Assembly (NCBI RefSeq): GCF_000699445.3
Contig: NC_067197.1
Span: forward strand, 10,732,152 to 10,796,151
Length of the DNA stretch: 64,000 nucleotides
Source: Schistosoma haematobium
Taxonomy: Eukaryota > Platyhelminthes > Trematoda > Strigeidida > Schistosomatidae
Direction of reading: 5' to 3'
Under the pieces are notes generated by a model. That model saw only the letters and a program-made list of their open reading frames with translations, had not been told where the DNA came from and made no database searches. The position numbers and the translations under genes are program-made. This document shows, piece after piece, positions 37,591 to 51,700 of this stretch. Each line of letters begins with the position of its first letter. Positions within the stretch are counted from its first letter, which is position 1.

Positions 37591-38792
37591 ACGTTACGAA
37601 ATTCATGAACGGTTTTAGTTATTGCTACTTATTGTGTGCTTGACTAATGAGTTCAGTGACTTATCACATTCTAAAGTGCACTAGTTTGCAAAATAATATC
37701 GAGTCCATCTGGATAAAATCTTTCACTAGTATTTCTCCATCGTTCAATTCATTGTTTCTACCACTGTAGTTATGACAATCAGTTTGTCTGTCACATAGGT
37801 ACCAATACGTTTGTCATTTATACTACGGATTTGGGATGAGTTCATTAGCTCTTTCAATGTAGCATAAAAAAGCGCACCTAAATTTATGCGTAACCTTATC
37901 AAGCTGACCGATTAGTTAACAAATGTGATCCAGCATATATAGTAGCGATTGGTATTACACTATTTAAGGCGAAGTGTTCTCCTAATTTATTGTTATTTTA
38001 GAAAACTTAACACTTAAATTCATACTAGTTGACTTCTCAACATTCATCAGTGGCGGTTGCATTAGTAATATAAAACAGCAAAAGAACTACGATATAGCCA
38101 AAAATCAATTATCCAAGTAATGACACCACTATTATTGTATGGTAACAGTATAATCACAGAATGATTCTCATTATCACACCTTAGATTATCAAGATGTTAA
38201 GTCAACATGGGATGTACATCACTATGAATGCTGTAGCTTGAAATAATCAGATACACAGACACAGTGTAAAGTACACACTAATTTTATACACATAGTCCCT
38301 TTTATCATCTTGAAGAGAACAAGAACAAAAATTCTAGCGGAATGGAATGAATTCATCTTATCTTATATGATTCCCGTTAGCTGCATACAACCTGTGGTAT
38401 TTGAAATCATAATTACAAAACGGGTTTTAATTAATTGCATGAAGGAGTTTAGTTGGAAGTTATTTTGAAGATACATCAGTATAGTATAGCGAAGGTGTAA
38501 ATAAGTTTGATAGACTGGATAAAATATTATAAATATATAATTTATGAAAAAGAGTATCCCATAGCATTGATTGTAGCAACAGTTAAAAGGTCTATGCTTG
38601 TTAATGTAAGATTGTAAACACGATCATTTTCCATTAACAATTAAGTCCTAGACATTCAATCAGCATCCGTTTCTATTCTAATAATTAGCGTTTCCTTACA
38701 TATCTTAACTGACGAAGTGATCATCATGTTCACAATGAAAATGTCTCTTTATCCTATTTCCTCTTGTTTATACTTTATTGCTGAACAGACAT

Positions 38793-41700
38793 ATGGGATT
38801 AATTACTCCAGCCACTTCATCGTACCTTAACGTTAGTCCACCAGTAGAAGAATCTTTGCCAAATTCTTCATCAATATCGGTTTTTAACTATATGCAACAT
38901 ATTGGGAATAATGTAACTGGATGTTATGATGATTATATATGTGATAAGCAATATAATAGTTATCCAAATCATTGTATTTTGGGTGTTGTCTGTTTTACTT
39001 TGTGCTTATGTGGGATTATAAGCAATATAGTTCTTTTCTCAGCTTATAACTTTGGATTGAATCGTTCTGGAGCTACTGTTTATTTGAGTGCGATGGCAAT
39101 ATTTGATTGTGTTTTTATGGGGTTATCATTATTAATTAATGTTATTCACTATCTGCCACCATCATTTATTGAACAAATGGAAATGTATGGACAGTTTTCT
39201 GGTTACTTGATTCCATATGGCCTGCCTGTCATACAGATATGTGAACTGTTGGTTGTAAGTTATAATGAACTTATTAAACTGATTTTAATTAGAAATATAT
39301 CTCATTATCTAAGTAAAGGCACGTGTGCTAGGATTTAAACTACTCCCGTTAGATGACAGTCTGAAGATACTATTCAGCTGCTCATCTTAAATATCTAGTA
39401 TTCTAAGTATCAAATTTCAGTTTTAAACATCTAGTGCTTAGTGGTTAATGAAAAACCAACTAGCTATAATAGGTCTATTGGACATCTTATAACCTACAGC
39501 GTTCAAATATCACATCACAATAAATTCCACACTTTTTTCACTGATAGAATAGTTGCTGAATAAAGGTAACACCTACTAACGCCACACTGTAACCAGTTAT
39601 GGTGTACTGATATGCTATAAATAGGTGTTTCGTGTAACGAAAATATATAAGAACAACAAGAATGATATGAAAGTGGGAATACGAAAGTATGCAAGTGCGT
39701 GATAGGTGATAACTAAAAATACAGATAACGGTAGCTTCTGCATTGATAAATCCCCGAAAGTTCATCCTTTTGATTTTTGAACATGATGAAGACCAAAAAA
39801 ATGATTAATTTCAGAGTGGTCTCAATTGTAGGAAGCAATTACATACAGTTGAATTTCTGAAATAGTTGCTTTGATAATCATCTTACGCTTTCAGGAAGCT
39901 CAGTAACAACAAACCTGTAAAAAGCAGGCTAGATAGATGTGTAGATCAAATGCTCGCTTCGAGACAAGTTTCGGAACGGATGTTTATGGACTTCCAACTG
40001 TAGTCATATTTCTTAACTTACAAGTTGCATTTGATTTGACAGCTTTTATAGCAGTATCTGTCATTGTAAAGTGTCCCTAAAAAAGTAGGCGAAGCTACTG
40101 AGGGCTCTCTGGTTAGACGCTACTTAAGAAATTTGAGGTTGTGGTGGGCTGTCATCTATCGTAACCAATGGTTGAAGACTGGGCGACATGGCTCAGAATC
40201 ACTCACAATGGTGTAGGTGTGTACACTCTTTGTCTTTCCTTAAACCGTGAGAATAAAATAACTGAAAAATTCCCATTATTTATTAAAATTACTTTATACT
40301 TTTTCTCTACGAACTAATTCTTCCTTTCTGTACTACATCCTTATATGCAATCTTTCTTTTACATATTACTACCATTAAAGTAACTACTATGAATTTGTTC
40401 ACCTTGTTGTGCTAATGAAGTGTGGCAACTTGGACCGATACATATATGTGCCTGGTCCTAATTTGTGGCTGACTGACTGAGATGTCATCTTAATTGGCAA
40501 CGTCAATTGCTGTTCATCAAAGCTACCCATTTTGTCGGTCTTTTCATAAAAATGCTCTTAAAGATAACACTATTCATCTGACTTTGGAGCTTAATTCTCT
40601 ATCAGAATATTCACTTAGCTAAGAAAAATTAATGAATGTTTAAAACAATAAATTCATTTCAAGATTATCTTGTTTAATTGTATTTAGTTGCTTTTTTATT
40701 ATTAGTACTGATAGTAGCCATTAAATTGAAAATAGTTTACACCAATAATTGAAGCAAAATAACTTTAAATTATACATCATTTAATTTTCGTTTCTTTCTA
40801 GCTGAACTATGAAATATAAATAATAATAAGCAAAGAATATGTAAATAACTAACAATAGATATATTCATCACGATAGATGTTGTCACAGTAAGAAGTCCTC
40901 AGCAACGCTTGTGCATTATTGCAATCAATTTCTTTAAAACATGTATTTGGATTTACATTTATTCAAAAATTAGGTCTCAAACAACGTCACTTTTGTAAAA
41001 TATAAATTGTAATAGACACCTAACCAAGTCAAAAGTAGTAATAAATACTTCGCTTTATGATGATTTAGTTCAGTTCCAACTACTCTCATAAGATATAAAT
41101 TAGTTATCTTGGTTGTATTTCGACATATCCACTACAAAGCCTTAGTCTAGGGCATGAACTGTTAAAGAGTTCTCAATTTAGACGAGAAATCTGATCATTT
41201 TAGACATCCTCCAATAGCTATGAAGTCTAAGTCACATAGTACCGATTGACTGGCATTCTCAGTAATTCTTCCCACTTCTTTAAAATTTTCATTTTAGGTT
41301 TGGTTAACCATAGCATTATTAATCAATCGTCTACTTTATTTGAATTTGGGCCCACATTCCAAATCATTGTGTTCACAACTTGAATCCGTGAAAATCGTAA
41401 TAGCGGTGTTTTTCCTATGTATTGCTTATATGGGATGCAAATTTTTTGAATATACTTATGTGGAATATCCAGATAAAAAGGTTGTACGTGTTTTGCTCAC
41501 TCAACTTGGCAAAACGGAGATGTTTCGGTAAATCAAATCGAATATTCACTTCATTTGATAGCTCTAAAGAATTTTTTTCAAAACTAAAGTTTACAGCGCT
41601 TCTTACGTGAAGTAATTTTTTGATTAGATTATATTTTTAATATTATAAGTCTCTTGTCATATTGTGGCGCGTTGTATCTTCTAAATGAATATATTTCGCA

Positions 41701-44457
41701 ACTCTTTGTGGAAATATTTTGTAGTGAATACACATGATTAACGCCCCCAAATCCTCTGGTACGACCAAGGGTTGGGAGAGTTAGCTCTCCCTCTCGAAAT
41801 ACTCTCACATGGCCACGCATATACAGTCACCGCCAGGGAAGTCCTACTCACTGCCTTCATGCGATGGGGGTGTTGTTCACGAAATTGAGAAGATGAAAAG
41901 CGAATGTTCGGCGCTTTAAATGGGTTAGTGGATCTGGAAGGTCCACCTTGTAGAGTGGGAAAACCCTGATTCCAAACTGACGGGTACCCGGGCAGTATCA
42001 CAGCGCACACACAAATCAAGTGACTTGTGAGGCACATATGTATTCGGTGCCCCTTTTTACCGATATTTATGTGTTCAAATAAATGTGTAAATAACGCCTC
42101 ATATTTATTGTCAGTGGCAATTGCTTATAATCTTTTTTCTTCACAGTTTGCACAACGAATGATTCAAGCAAATTGAAGTGTGTATACATCGCTAAAATGT
42201 ATTTTGGACCATTACTAAGGGAATTCATTAAAGCAGTTAATACTAATACCTTGTATTATGTCAATTTTATTATCCATAAGGAGACTAAAAACATCGAAAT
42301 TTAAAAATGGGCGTTTCAATATCTTTTTATAATGTGTGACTTATGTTAGAACATTGTCTTCAAAATGCTTTTAAATTTTTTGTGTACTATCAAAAAACTT
42401 AGTATTTATAACTGAGAAATTGATGCATTTCAAGAAAATTTTGTTTTTCACACAAACTGAAAAGGAATGCATAATCTATCACACTAAATTAGATTGTTGC
42501 AACTTTAAAAAAGAAATATGTTGAAATGATGACTAATTGAAGATTCATAGCAAAAGTAAGACTAGATGTATTTAAAACAAGTCAATATATGTTGTATTTC
42601 GATGTTGACTTTCATAAAATGATTCTTTATAGAGACCTGGGGTGTTGACTTCAAGAAAAACTGTTTAACAGACATTAGGATCTGTTATTATCGACGAGCA
42701 GTACATGTATAAAACTTGATCTCTTAGTTAGTTAAAGGCTGCTCTGTTGTTATTGTGACATCCAGTTAATTACGAGCAGAGTAGCAAAATAAAGTAGAAA
42801 AGTCATTTAGATTGATCATGATAAAACAATGTATCGAAGAATATACCCGTGTTATTATTACACAGTTGTCTTACTACAATAGTACATCAAGAAATGTGCG
42901 AAACAAAGTGAGACGATAATATTGTAGAGAATTAGAAGATAGAAATAGTAATTTTAATAGATTTGGAATTAAAGGGTTTATAAAAACGTAATTAAAATAG
43001 ATTCCTTTTGGTCAAGAAACGCCACTACACTGTTTATAAATAGCACAACAGAAAGCAATGGTAAGATTAACATCATCTTCTGTTATGAGGTATGTCATAA
43101 CTTCTGAAGTTACCTGGTTGGATGATTTTTGTGGATTATTTAGGATATTGAAGATTCCCATTGTGAAAATTAGAACAACACATATAAGCGCTTATATGTG
43201 TTGTTCTAATTATTTAGGAAGCCAGGACTGTTTCTTATCCTAGCGTCTTATCATAAATTAGCTTTCTGCTTTTTCCATCCATCCGAGGTTTTACATACTC
43301 GTCATTAAGTGGTGAGTGAAAACGATTGATTATTGGATTTCGTTAGCTGAGCACTTCAGTTCAGCCATTAAACAAAGTGATACCACACTGATGTTCAGTA
43401 GGTCCGTTGTTCAGTTTTCGTAGGTTGAATATTTCCTAGCACTCAATTTTAGTAAGTGTATATCCTCGAAGAAAATCACGGTCTTTATATATCCAAATTC
43501 ACATCGTCAGTATTTTTGTACTGGATTTGTACCCCAACTTATAACGGATACTAGTTAAATAAGCTCATAATTAACAAGCCATACACAAATAGTATAAACA
43601 ATTAAATTTCTGTTTAGTGATCAAATCTTTTTAATGTTTTAAAAAGGGATATAATGGATAATTGGTTAAAAGTTCCGCTTGAAATGTTTTTACCGTATTT
43701 GGCTTGTGGATTGTTAATAACAACTATCGTTTTAAAAATGGTAAATTTACATACATCAAAGTGGAAGGCCGTAGCTAGCTTGTGCAATGAAACTGCTTGT
43801 GCGTGTGTCTGTCGAACAGGTGTCTGTGGTAAAGAATGTCGTGAAGGTGTAAAATCGGAGGATCTATCTAAATCCTGGTCATCTGACTTTAATAATCAAG
43901 AAAAATCTGGAAAAGTAACAAATACAAAACAGTCTACTCCTGACAAGAATGATACCTTTCAAAAATCATTTACCAGTACCAACCGTAATAACGGTAATTT
44001 CACAAACTTGGATCCAATTGAACAGGAGTTATCCTATCTTTTCTTCCAATTGCCTCAATTAGACGAGACACGTGAAAATGCTAATGTTATAACAGCAGTT
44101 TGTATTGGACTAATTTTGTTGATTTGTAAAATCCCAAAATTTTTACTACACGTAATTTCAACCGAGAATTACATCACCTATGATCCAGAAGTATTCAGAA
44201 TGATAAATCAATTATTGGATACAATGTTTGCAGCTTGTAAACCAATAATCTGTATACTAGTTGGAGCACATTACAGGCAAGCTTTGACGACACCTCCAAC
44301 ATGTTGTCTACCTAACGATACTGATATTAACACCAATACAACTACTGTTACTAACATTAGAGGTGATGCAGTGATAATTGAAGACAATAATCATGAAGCA
44401 ATAGTGAATAAGGAGGCAGTAAACTACCAGTCAGTTATTACACACCAGCCAAAATGA
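38793..44457 (+). CDS. Divergent rhodopsin-class GPCR
   Basis: Four exons: 38793-39254, 41298-41487, 42147-42252 and 43647-44457, about 522 aa if joined this way. An N-glycosylation-rich N-terminus is followed by TM1 (CGIISNIVLF, with GxxxN), TM2 (LSAMAIFD, with the conserved Asp), TM3 split by an intron (QICELLV-VWLTIALLINRLLYL), TM4 (IAVFFLCIAYMGCKFFEYTY), an extracellular loop with two Cys (exon 3), TM5 (PLEMFLPYLACGLLI), a long Ser/Asn/Lys-rich third loop with a Cys cluster, TM6 (LLICKIPKFLLHV) and TM7 (CKPIICILVG). The F-E-Y after TM4 recalls FMRFamide-receptor-like receptors. DRY reads INR, CWxP reads CKIP and NPxxY reads KPIIC. The exon 2 donor is weak (C|GTGTTT), so that junction is uncertain; a possible 5'UTR intron ends at the CAG before the ATG. 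Confidence 0.7.
40080..40490 (+). mobile_element. RTE (SR2-type) 3'-end fragment
   Basis: Contains GACATGGCTCAGAATCACTC and ends GTGGCTGACTGACTGAGAT, matching the 3' part of 17600-18490. It is in intron 1 of the GPCR gene, sense orientation. No coding capacity; a duplication at its ends was not found. Confidence 0.7.
41740..42095 (+). repeat. Dispersed repeat family A, copy 1
   Basis: Shares GGGTTGGGAGAGTTAGCTCT, CTCTCGAAATACTCTCACAT and the 3' end TGGCGCATATGTATTTGGTG-like..CCCCT..ATTTATGTGTTCAAATAAA with copies at 50440, 51040 and 59865. It is GC-richer than the host DNA. Open frames on the minus strand (41629-42037) are shadows of the repeat. It lies in intron 2 of the GPCR gene. Confidence 0.75.
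43168..43211. repeat. Perfect 44-bp palindrome
   Basis: AATTAGAACAACACATATAAGC followed by its exact reverse complement, with no loop (centre AGC|GCT). It lies in the last GPCR intron. A tight cruciform-capable sequence; function unknown. Confidence 0.9.
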
Positions 44458-45793
44458 GATCAGTTAGTACTAAAAATGTCACATTCAGGTAATTAAAACT
44501 ATTATAATCATGAATTTCACTGATTATACGAGCAAAAAAACAACCAAAGGATATTTTTTAGTTTATTTCTTTTGATTATACACTATTCATTTAATTTAGC
44601 ATTGATTCATGTGACATGAAATAGATAACTTACCTGAAGTCATTTAGTCATATTTCTTTTTGTTGCCATACTAGTTATATGATCACAGATTTGTTGTTTT
44701 CTTCTTTATTTGATTTATCACTTTTATTCTGATTCTCTAGTCCATTTTGTTTTGTTATTTTAAGAGGATATGTACGTTTTCACTGTCCTGTGTTTATATG
44801 ATTTTCTTGCTAATTTCAATTACTATGGATTGATATTTGATAACTATAATTTTCTATTAGTAGACAACCAATACAAAAATGGGCCGTTTTTTTATTTAGA
44901 TTAAATCACGTTTCTGCGTTCAAGAAAGTAAAACACTACTTCCCTCCTTAAATAATTGAGCTATTTTGGAATAACCTATGACAGGCCAAGCACTCCCCTC
45001 TCAACACCTCGTCTACCGAAATTCTAGAACATACACAATACTAATGACGTAACTGTCTAATTAATGTAACATAGTCGGTTTATATGTAATCCCTTAAAAA
45101 TAAAACTTAATGATTTACAGCGACGCTCATGAAAGATTTGTTCACTAGCATATTTGTTACGTCAATCCATGTTCGGAAAAAATTAGCATTTTGCTAACTA
45201 TTCTGAAACTTTATTAAACTTATCCTAGCCAGCATTTGAAACATATCCCCAAATCCTCGGTTGATCTAAAGAATAGGTCGGCGACAGCGTTACATACGTT
45301 AGAAACAACTCCGACTTCAAAGGGATCAAAATGCTTTAGAAAGGGTTGAGCTCGATAAAAATTATGACTAGTCCTTTTCATACCGCTATAATGTTGCTTA
45401 GATTGACGCACCAAATAAAATATATAACATCCTGACATGGATCTTCTACATGTTTACTATTTCGGCTAATATATATGATCATTTCTTCATTAGTTCGTTT
45501 CTTTACCATGTGAGCCTTATTTGAGTCATGAATATACCAACTAGTACATGGGGAGGCATAGTATTTATAGTCTAAAGCTCGAATCGACAAACATAAATGA
45601 GAGAAGGCTTTTGAACAACAAATAATTTTATTTGTGATCTGTACACTATAACAATGAATTTAAAGCCTGCTAATATACCATCATGAGTAAAGTGCATATA
45701 AACATGTGAATGTTTAGTAAAACAGTGGTAGTAGAATGCTGTCAAAAAAGTACTGTACGCATAATTAAAGTTCAAACAATTTTTTTTACACAT
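44458..45793. other. Convergent intergenic region between GPCR (+) and STN1 (-)
   Basis: AT-rich 3' flanks of two converging genes. Short minus-strand open frames at 45220-45590 resemble worn retroelement sequence but show no diagnostic motif. Confidence 0.35.
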
Positions 45794-48700
45794 TTAAGCT
45801 ACACTATAACAACCGAAATTACTTTGATATATACGACTTTCAGATTCCAATTGATTCAATAAATGTTTTAGTGCATTTAAGGTTATGCGTGTTAATTGCA
45901 AACTATCAGGAAACGACCGTTGTCGAATACTGTGTAGTATGTTATGCAGTGATATTTCTTTATTTATGCCTAAAAATGAAATAAAAAGAAGTAGAAGTTC
46001 GATATAACACTTGAAAAATTGTGGAATAATGGCTACTTGGTGAATACTCTCTTGCGTTTCCCGAAAAATTTTCATCTAATAGTCTAGTTAGATATATATG
46101 CATATCAAATAACCTACTGTGGAAGAAAACAATTCAGCTTCCAGCTAAACAGGAAATTAGGAAAGACGCTGGAGGTGGGTAGGGCATACATTTCGGAAAT
46201 CACCAGACTGCATCACGAGACAATCCAGAAGGGTGGAGGAAAACCAAGGAACACGCTGCGTCGAGAAGTGGAAGTAGACATCAAAAAGATGAATAGCAAC
46301 TGGGAAGGATTGTCCTGGACAGAGTTCGATGGATAATGTTAGTAGGTGGCCTGTGCTTATACACGAGGGGCAACAGGCGTAATTAAGTAAGTAAGCATAT
46401 CAAATAGGTCGATTACCTTTCCTAGATTGGGAATTTTGTTACAAGCAACCTCATATCAGAATGAAATTCAAACCAAACCCTGTATACTGTTATCTATAGG
46501 GTTTAATCTTCAACCATATGTATATTTCATCGAGAAACTGACGTCTAGATTTTTTGTTTAACTGTATAAAGCGAAATAGGATATCAATAATCTTTTTTAC
46601 CTAACGGCTGAAGAATATATTTTTGGTTGATGGGAAAAGTGCGAATTTTGTGATTATATATTTTTTTTATGACTCAGTTGCTTAGAGCCCTTATGCAAAC
46701 TGAAGCGCTGAAAGCAATAAAGGTACAGGTAGAAAACTATTTTTTTATCACAATAATAGACGAGAAATGATAGATATCAAACTTAGTTATGTACATTGAT
46801 TAAATGTAAAGAAGACTGTTAACTCTTTAAATGCCTTAAACTTTAATATTAAAACCACTGTCTGAGGTTTCCATGAATCGCAAAAAAAACCCTTTCAAGC
46901 ATGGTTGAAGCAAGTAATAGAACAGTTATATCGACTTTGTGGAAAGCTATCTCAGAATGAAACAATGATGTAATTCACAAACAGTATATGTAGCAATAAA
47001 AAATCGACTATCGTAATGGGCAGTACAAGCTATTCTGGAATTTCTTATACACTTAAAAACCTTAATCAGGATAAAAATATTTAAAACTGATTGTCATACA
47101 TGCTAACAATAATCACCATTTTATTACGCAGTTCCGATTACATTCAATGATCTATTGACTGATGATTAACAACATAAAAATTACAATGCATGCGGAAATT
47201 ACCTTGAGAAAAAATTATCCCATAAACAGCATCGAGTAATTTCTTATTCTCTTGAACAAACTAAAATTCAGTGAATTTGTAAATGATAAAAATTTACTTA
47301 TTACAGACAAACTAGCCGTTTATGAACATTAACACCGAAACCCTACGCTAGTCAATTACTGAGTACAAAATAGTTATTGCTTTATCCAATGCCATAAATC
47401 TAGAGTAAGGAATTCTCAGGAAAAATATGGAATATTCCAATAAATTTCAGTTTATAATCTATTTAACTTATTGATAATCAAGACATACTTTTATATTACA
47501 TTGAGCTAACTCGGATTTGATCGTATCATGATGTTAACGAAATATACATCCCGGCTACCGTCGTATTATAATTATCGACTTAATTCGCGTTAGAGAATAA
47601 CGGAATAGGTGAGTAATTGATATGGTCGTAATGTAACTCAAGGAGAATAAGTAGATTGGTCTACAAGGAAGCTAGAACAAGCCATATGGGTTTGGCATAG
47701 TACTAGGCACTATAACACCTTGGAAATTTTCAACAGTGAATGACCGCTATTCATCTTCAATAAAGTTTTGTGGACAATTTTTACTGTTCGGATGTCTTTC
47801 TGAGAACATTGGTACTCTAGTTAAGTAGTGTGGACTTGTACGTGGTAATAGTTGAGTTGCATTTTATTATTTTATATGGAAATTCCTAGACTGTACGAAC
47901 TTGAAATTGTTTTCGTGGCCGAAATGATACAAAGGGTAAACATCAATAACATTAACTCAACCATTTATATGTAAAATGATAATACTAATGATCATTTTTC
48001 GGCAAACAGATGTCAGTCGACGTACAAGTAATCACAGAGATGAATCAAAGTGGATCCATGGTACGTTCATTTTTCTTAACACAAACCCACGAAAATACAA
48101 AGACTAATTAGGTAGATAAATTGTTAGCACTACAAAACAACTATTGCTAAGCGAGTCACTCTGTTTTTGTTACTGAAGTTTGATGGTTCCAACAGACCGG
48201 TCACCGTATCATGTTCAACGCTAAGCTGATAATTGGTAGGTAACTCAATTGCCCTCTTTGTCACATATCTGTGACAATCGGCTTTCAAGTAATGAATCAT
48301 ACACTAAAGTACTACTTTCAAATATCGTTTCTAATAATGCAGAAAAACAATATAAACGACTTATTGTCTACCAGAATCTCAGTTTTAACTATTTAAAACT
48401 TGACAAAAATACTCGTAACTTACATAATAAGTCCGCATACCTCCAATAGATTGAGTAGCTGGAAAAATCCAACCCTCAATTAATAATCGTTCAATCAAAC
48501 TTGCAACTATAAGTTGTAGCTTTTTAGGATTGAGTACTTTATTCTCAGCTGCACTACTCTGCTCACCTTCATCAACTTCAATGAAACTTTGTCGAAGATA
48601 ATCCGTTTCAGATTCATCATATGCCTTACATTATCAATGAGATAAAAATAGTGCAAAAATGCAATTTAACGATAAAAAAAGAATGATGGAAAGGTAGTTA

Positions 48701-51700
48701 ATCAATTTATAAACAAATATAGACATCAGGGGAAAAAGTTTTCTGATACAGACCGTAGAATATCTCAGAACATGCATTAAAGCCGTATGAAACTAGAAAT
48801 CTATCTTGACTTCAACGAATAACTAATTATATTTTGTTTGAATTTACAACAGTAACAACACATGAAAGTGTAAATAAATAACAATTCGATAGTATACAAT
48901 TTTTAGGTGAAGAGTTTGCTAATAAAACATATATTGTTAGCAAACAACAGTTTAATGAGGAGCGGAAATGTGATCATATGGTTGTATCAATCAGTCCAAG
49001 TTTAATTGGATCTACATCTAATAATAATGTCAAGAGATGTGTCAGCTATCATATTAGAGATATGCAAACAGAATGTCACGAAAATACTAGATAGAGATCA
49101 AGAAATATTCCATTATATTGGATTAGAAAATCATTTCGATAAATGAAACTTGTGAGCAGGAATGTGGATGCTTTACATGAGTTGTGGGTGATAGTTTCAT
49201 TATGTACGAACATTTCATGGACACCATGTATTTGTATGAAGTAAGCTATTACATCAGTTCTCAGTTACACAGTTTGAAGAGCTCTCGAACTTTTCATTAG
49301 TATAATATGCACTAAGTTGTGGTGTCCGTTATGTAATGTATCTGGGATTTCCTTGATAATGTCTTTAAAGGAACAGTTTGATAATATTGCAACAAACGAA
49401 TACGTATGAGAGGGAGATGCTTCCAAATAAGCAATTCAGACATGTTCATGAAAACAAAATGTTGCAAGCAACACATAAATGGCAACAAACTGTGACTAAA
49501 TTGATAAGTCTTCTAACTGAACGCTAGATTCGGTTGCTAAGCTCGGTGAGATTATAATTTATGGACAACCTTGAGCGACGCTGATGTGACCATGAGAGTG
49601 GACACCTACTGATCAGGACTAAAAGAGGGTTATAAAGCAGTTAGAATTCTCATTTACAGTTGATGGTTAGGGTTAAAATTAGATTTAGGGTTTTCATCAC
49701 GAAGTGACATAAGCTATAGTGCCAAAACTCTGTTTAGCCAAATGTATGGATGAATTTCGCGCCGAAATTCGTTACTCCTTATCTTATATCTGATTGTTTC
49801 GTTAATAAATTATAGTTGCGCCGAAACACTTTACTCCAAGGTTCGTTTATGTACAGAAAACCTGGGGTATTCATAGCGTTTAAGATGACCTTGGGCTTCC
49901 GGAAAATTCTGGAACGCTAATAGACATAGTAGCAGTAAGGGTGATCATCCAATCAGAAACGCAACATGTGACTTTCCAGACGTTTCCGGCAAAATTTTTA
50001 TTGAATGCTGATGGGATAACAGGTTTTCAGAGCCTTTTTTGGCTTTTCTCGAGGAAATTTCTGCATCAATCCAACACAAATACATATTTATATTGAAACC
50101 TATATTCTTTTTTGTTATTCAGTAGGTTTGTTGCTTGACCACCTAAGAGTTTAATGATGTTGAAATGCTGTTCAAAAACTTTTTTAAGGATTTCTAGTTT
50201 ACTTTTCTCAATTATGGTAAGTATCATAAACAAGAATATTCTACCAATCCATGAACTTCCTTATCAATAATCTGAGCTATTTATGCGATTAAAATTGACT
50301 GACTTGTTTACTTTAGGAGTTTAATATCACTTAATAAAATGGTTCAAGTATATATCATAATGGTGTAGATCCATTCATTCTCCACGTTTGTGTTAATTAA
50401 CAATATTTCATTATCTCTTATATCTATTTATTGCACCCAAACGGCATGGTACGTCCGAGGGTTGGGAGAGTTAGCTCTCCCTCTCGAAATACTCTCACAT
50501 GGCCTTGAGTATACCGTCACTGCCATAGAAGTGAATGTTCGGGGCTTTAATTGGGTTGGTGGATATGGAGGATCCACCTTGGAGAATGAGAAAATCCTGA
50601 TTCCAAACCAATGGTGCACTTGGGCTCCAGTATCCTGAAGGAACAAATGGCGTATGAACCAATTATTGGTCACCGGCTACCATGGGACTACACCTCCTAA
50701 CGTTGCTTCACTGCCTTGTGGATCAGACCTCTAGATTAAAGGCTCGATGAGTGACTCCCTAAAAAACCATCTGCCTCGACTTGGGCGCCCGCTCGGACAG
50801 TGATTTAATAGTAACTACTTTATGTAGCGCATATATATTTTGGTGCCCCTCTGTGCTAATGTTTAAAATGAATAAATATATCTTCAGATAGTCCAGAGCT
50901 CATAACCCAAACACTTGAAGACCTATAAGATCAAGTTCATTAGCTTGACAGTTACCATTTAGATAAATTTGCGTTCATAAAAATGGTACCGAAACATCAA
51001 CAACACAAAGGAAAATACACACACATAGAATCCCAAGTGACAGTATCACAGCCCATACACAAATCAAGTGACTTGTGTGGCGCATGTGTATTTGGTGCCC
51101 CTCTGTATCAATATTTGTGTTCAAATAAATAAACAAACATTTTATTATATCCTTTCTATTTACTTTATTATTTGGCTAATCTAGATAATTTCAGGCATCT
51201 AATCTTTTACACGTATTAGGCTGCTTAAAACTGTTTTTTATAAGAACTACATGGTTGGACACTACATTTTTCTTCTACTTTCTTATTGACTCAGATATTA
51301 CTGAGTAATTCTGTAACTTGTTTATGTATAGAAATGACAGAATAATCCACTTCTAAGAATACTTGCTAACTGGCAATGTCTTAGTTCCTAATCAAACTAA
51401 ACTAATCACATGCAGAGACACTTCGTTATGACTTCATTAATTTACTCTGTTCGTTTATAATAAAAACACAGATTCGTTATTCTAGGGTGTAACAGAGATT
51501 GTTGAATTTAAGATTTCACATCACAGGCTGACTTCAATTAGGCAACCACTAAAACCAGAAAATACTAAACAGTCGTTTTGTTCTACGGAGTATGAGACGA
51601 ATATATCTAATGGAAAGGAATGATGGTCAAGCAATATCGTGAATTGATTGAAGTTAGAAATAAAAAGCAATGAATGCGAACTCGGCGTCTGAAAATTATG

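Noticed and set aside
37433..37618. 61-codon open frame MGKHPFRANFGEG..
   Set aside because: Created by short repeated GGGGAAA/CAAAGTTT words; simple sequence.
41629..42037. Minus-strand open frames in repeat family A as protein genes
   Set aside because: They recur in every copy of the repeat, have no domain and lack splice or promoter context.
45220..45590. Minus-strand open frames possibly of a Penelope-like or LINE element
   Set aside because: The sequence has a worn retroelement feel, but no GIY-YIG, RT or tail motif could be identified.
45970..46075. Start MKIFRETQES.. with a membrane-like segment before the last STN1 exon
   Set aside because: The hydrophobic stretch is intronic pyrimidine-rich sequence before the acceptor at 45970; the real exon begins at 45969 in the phase of the previous exon.
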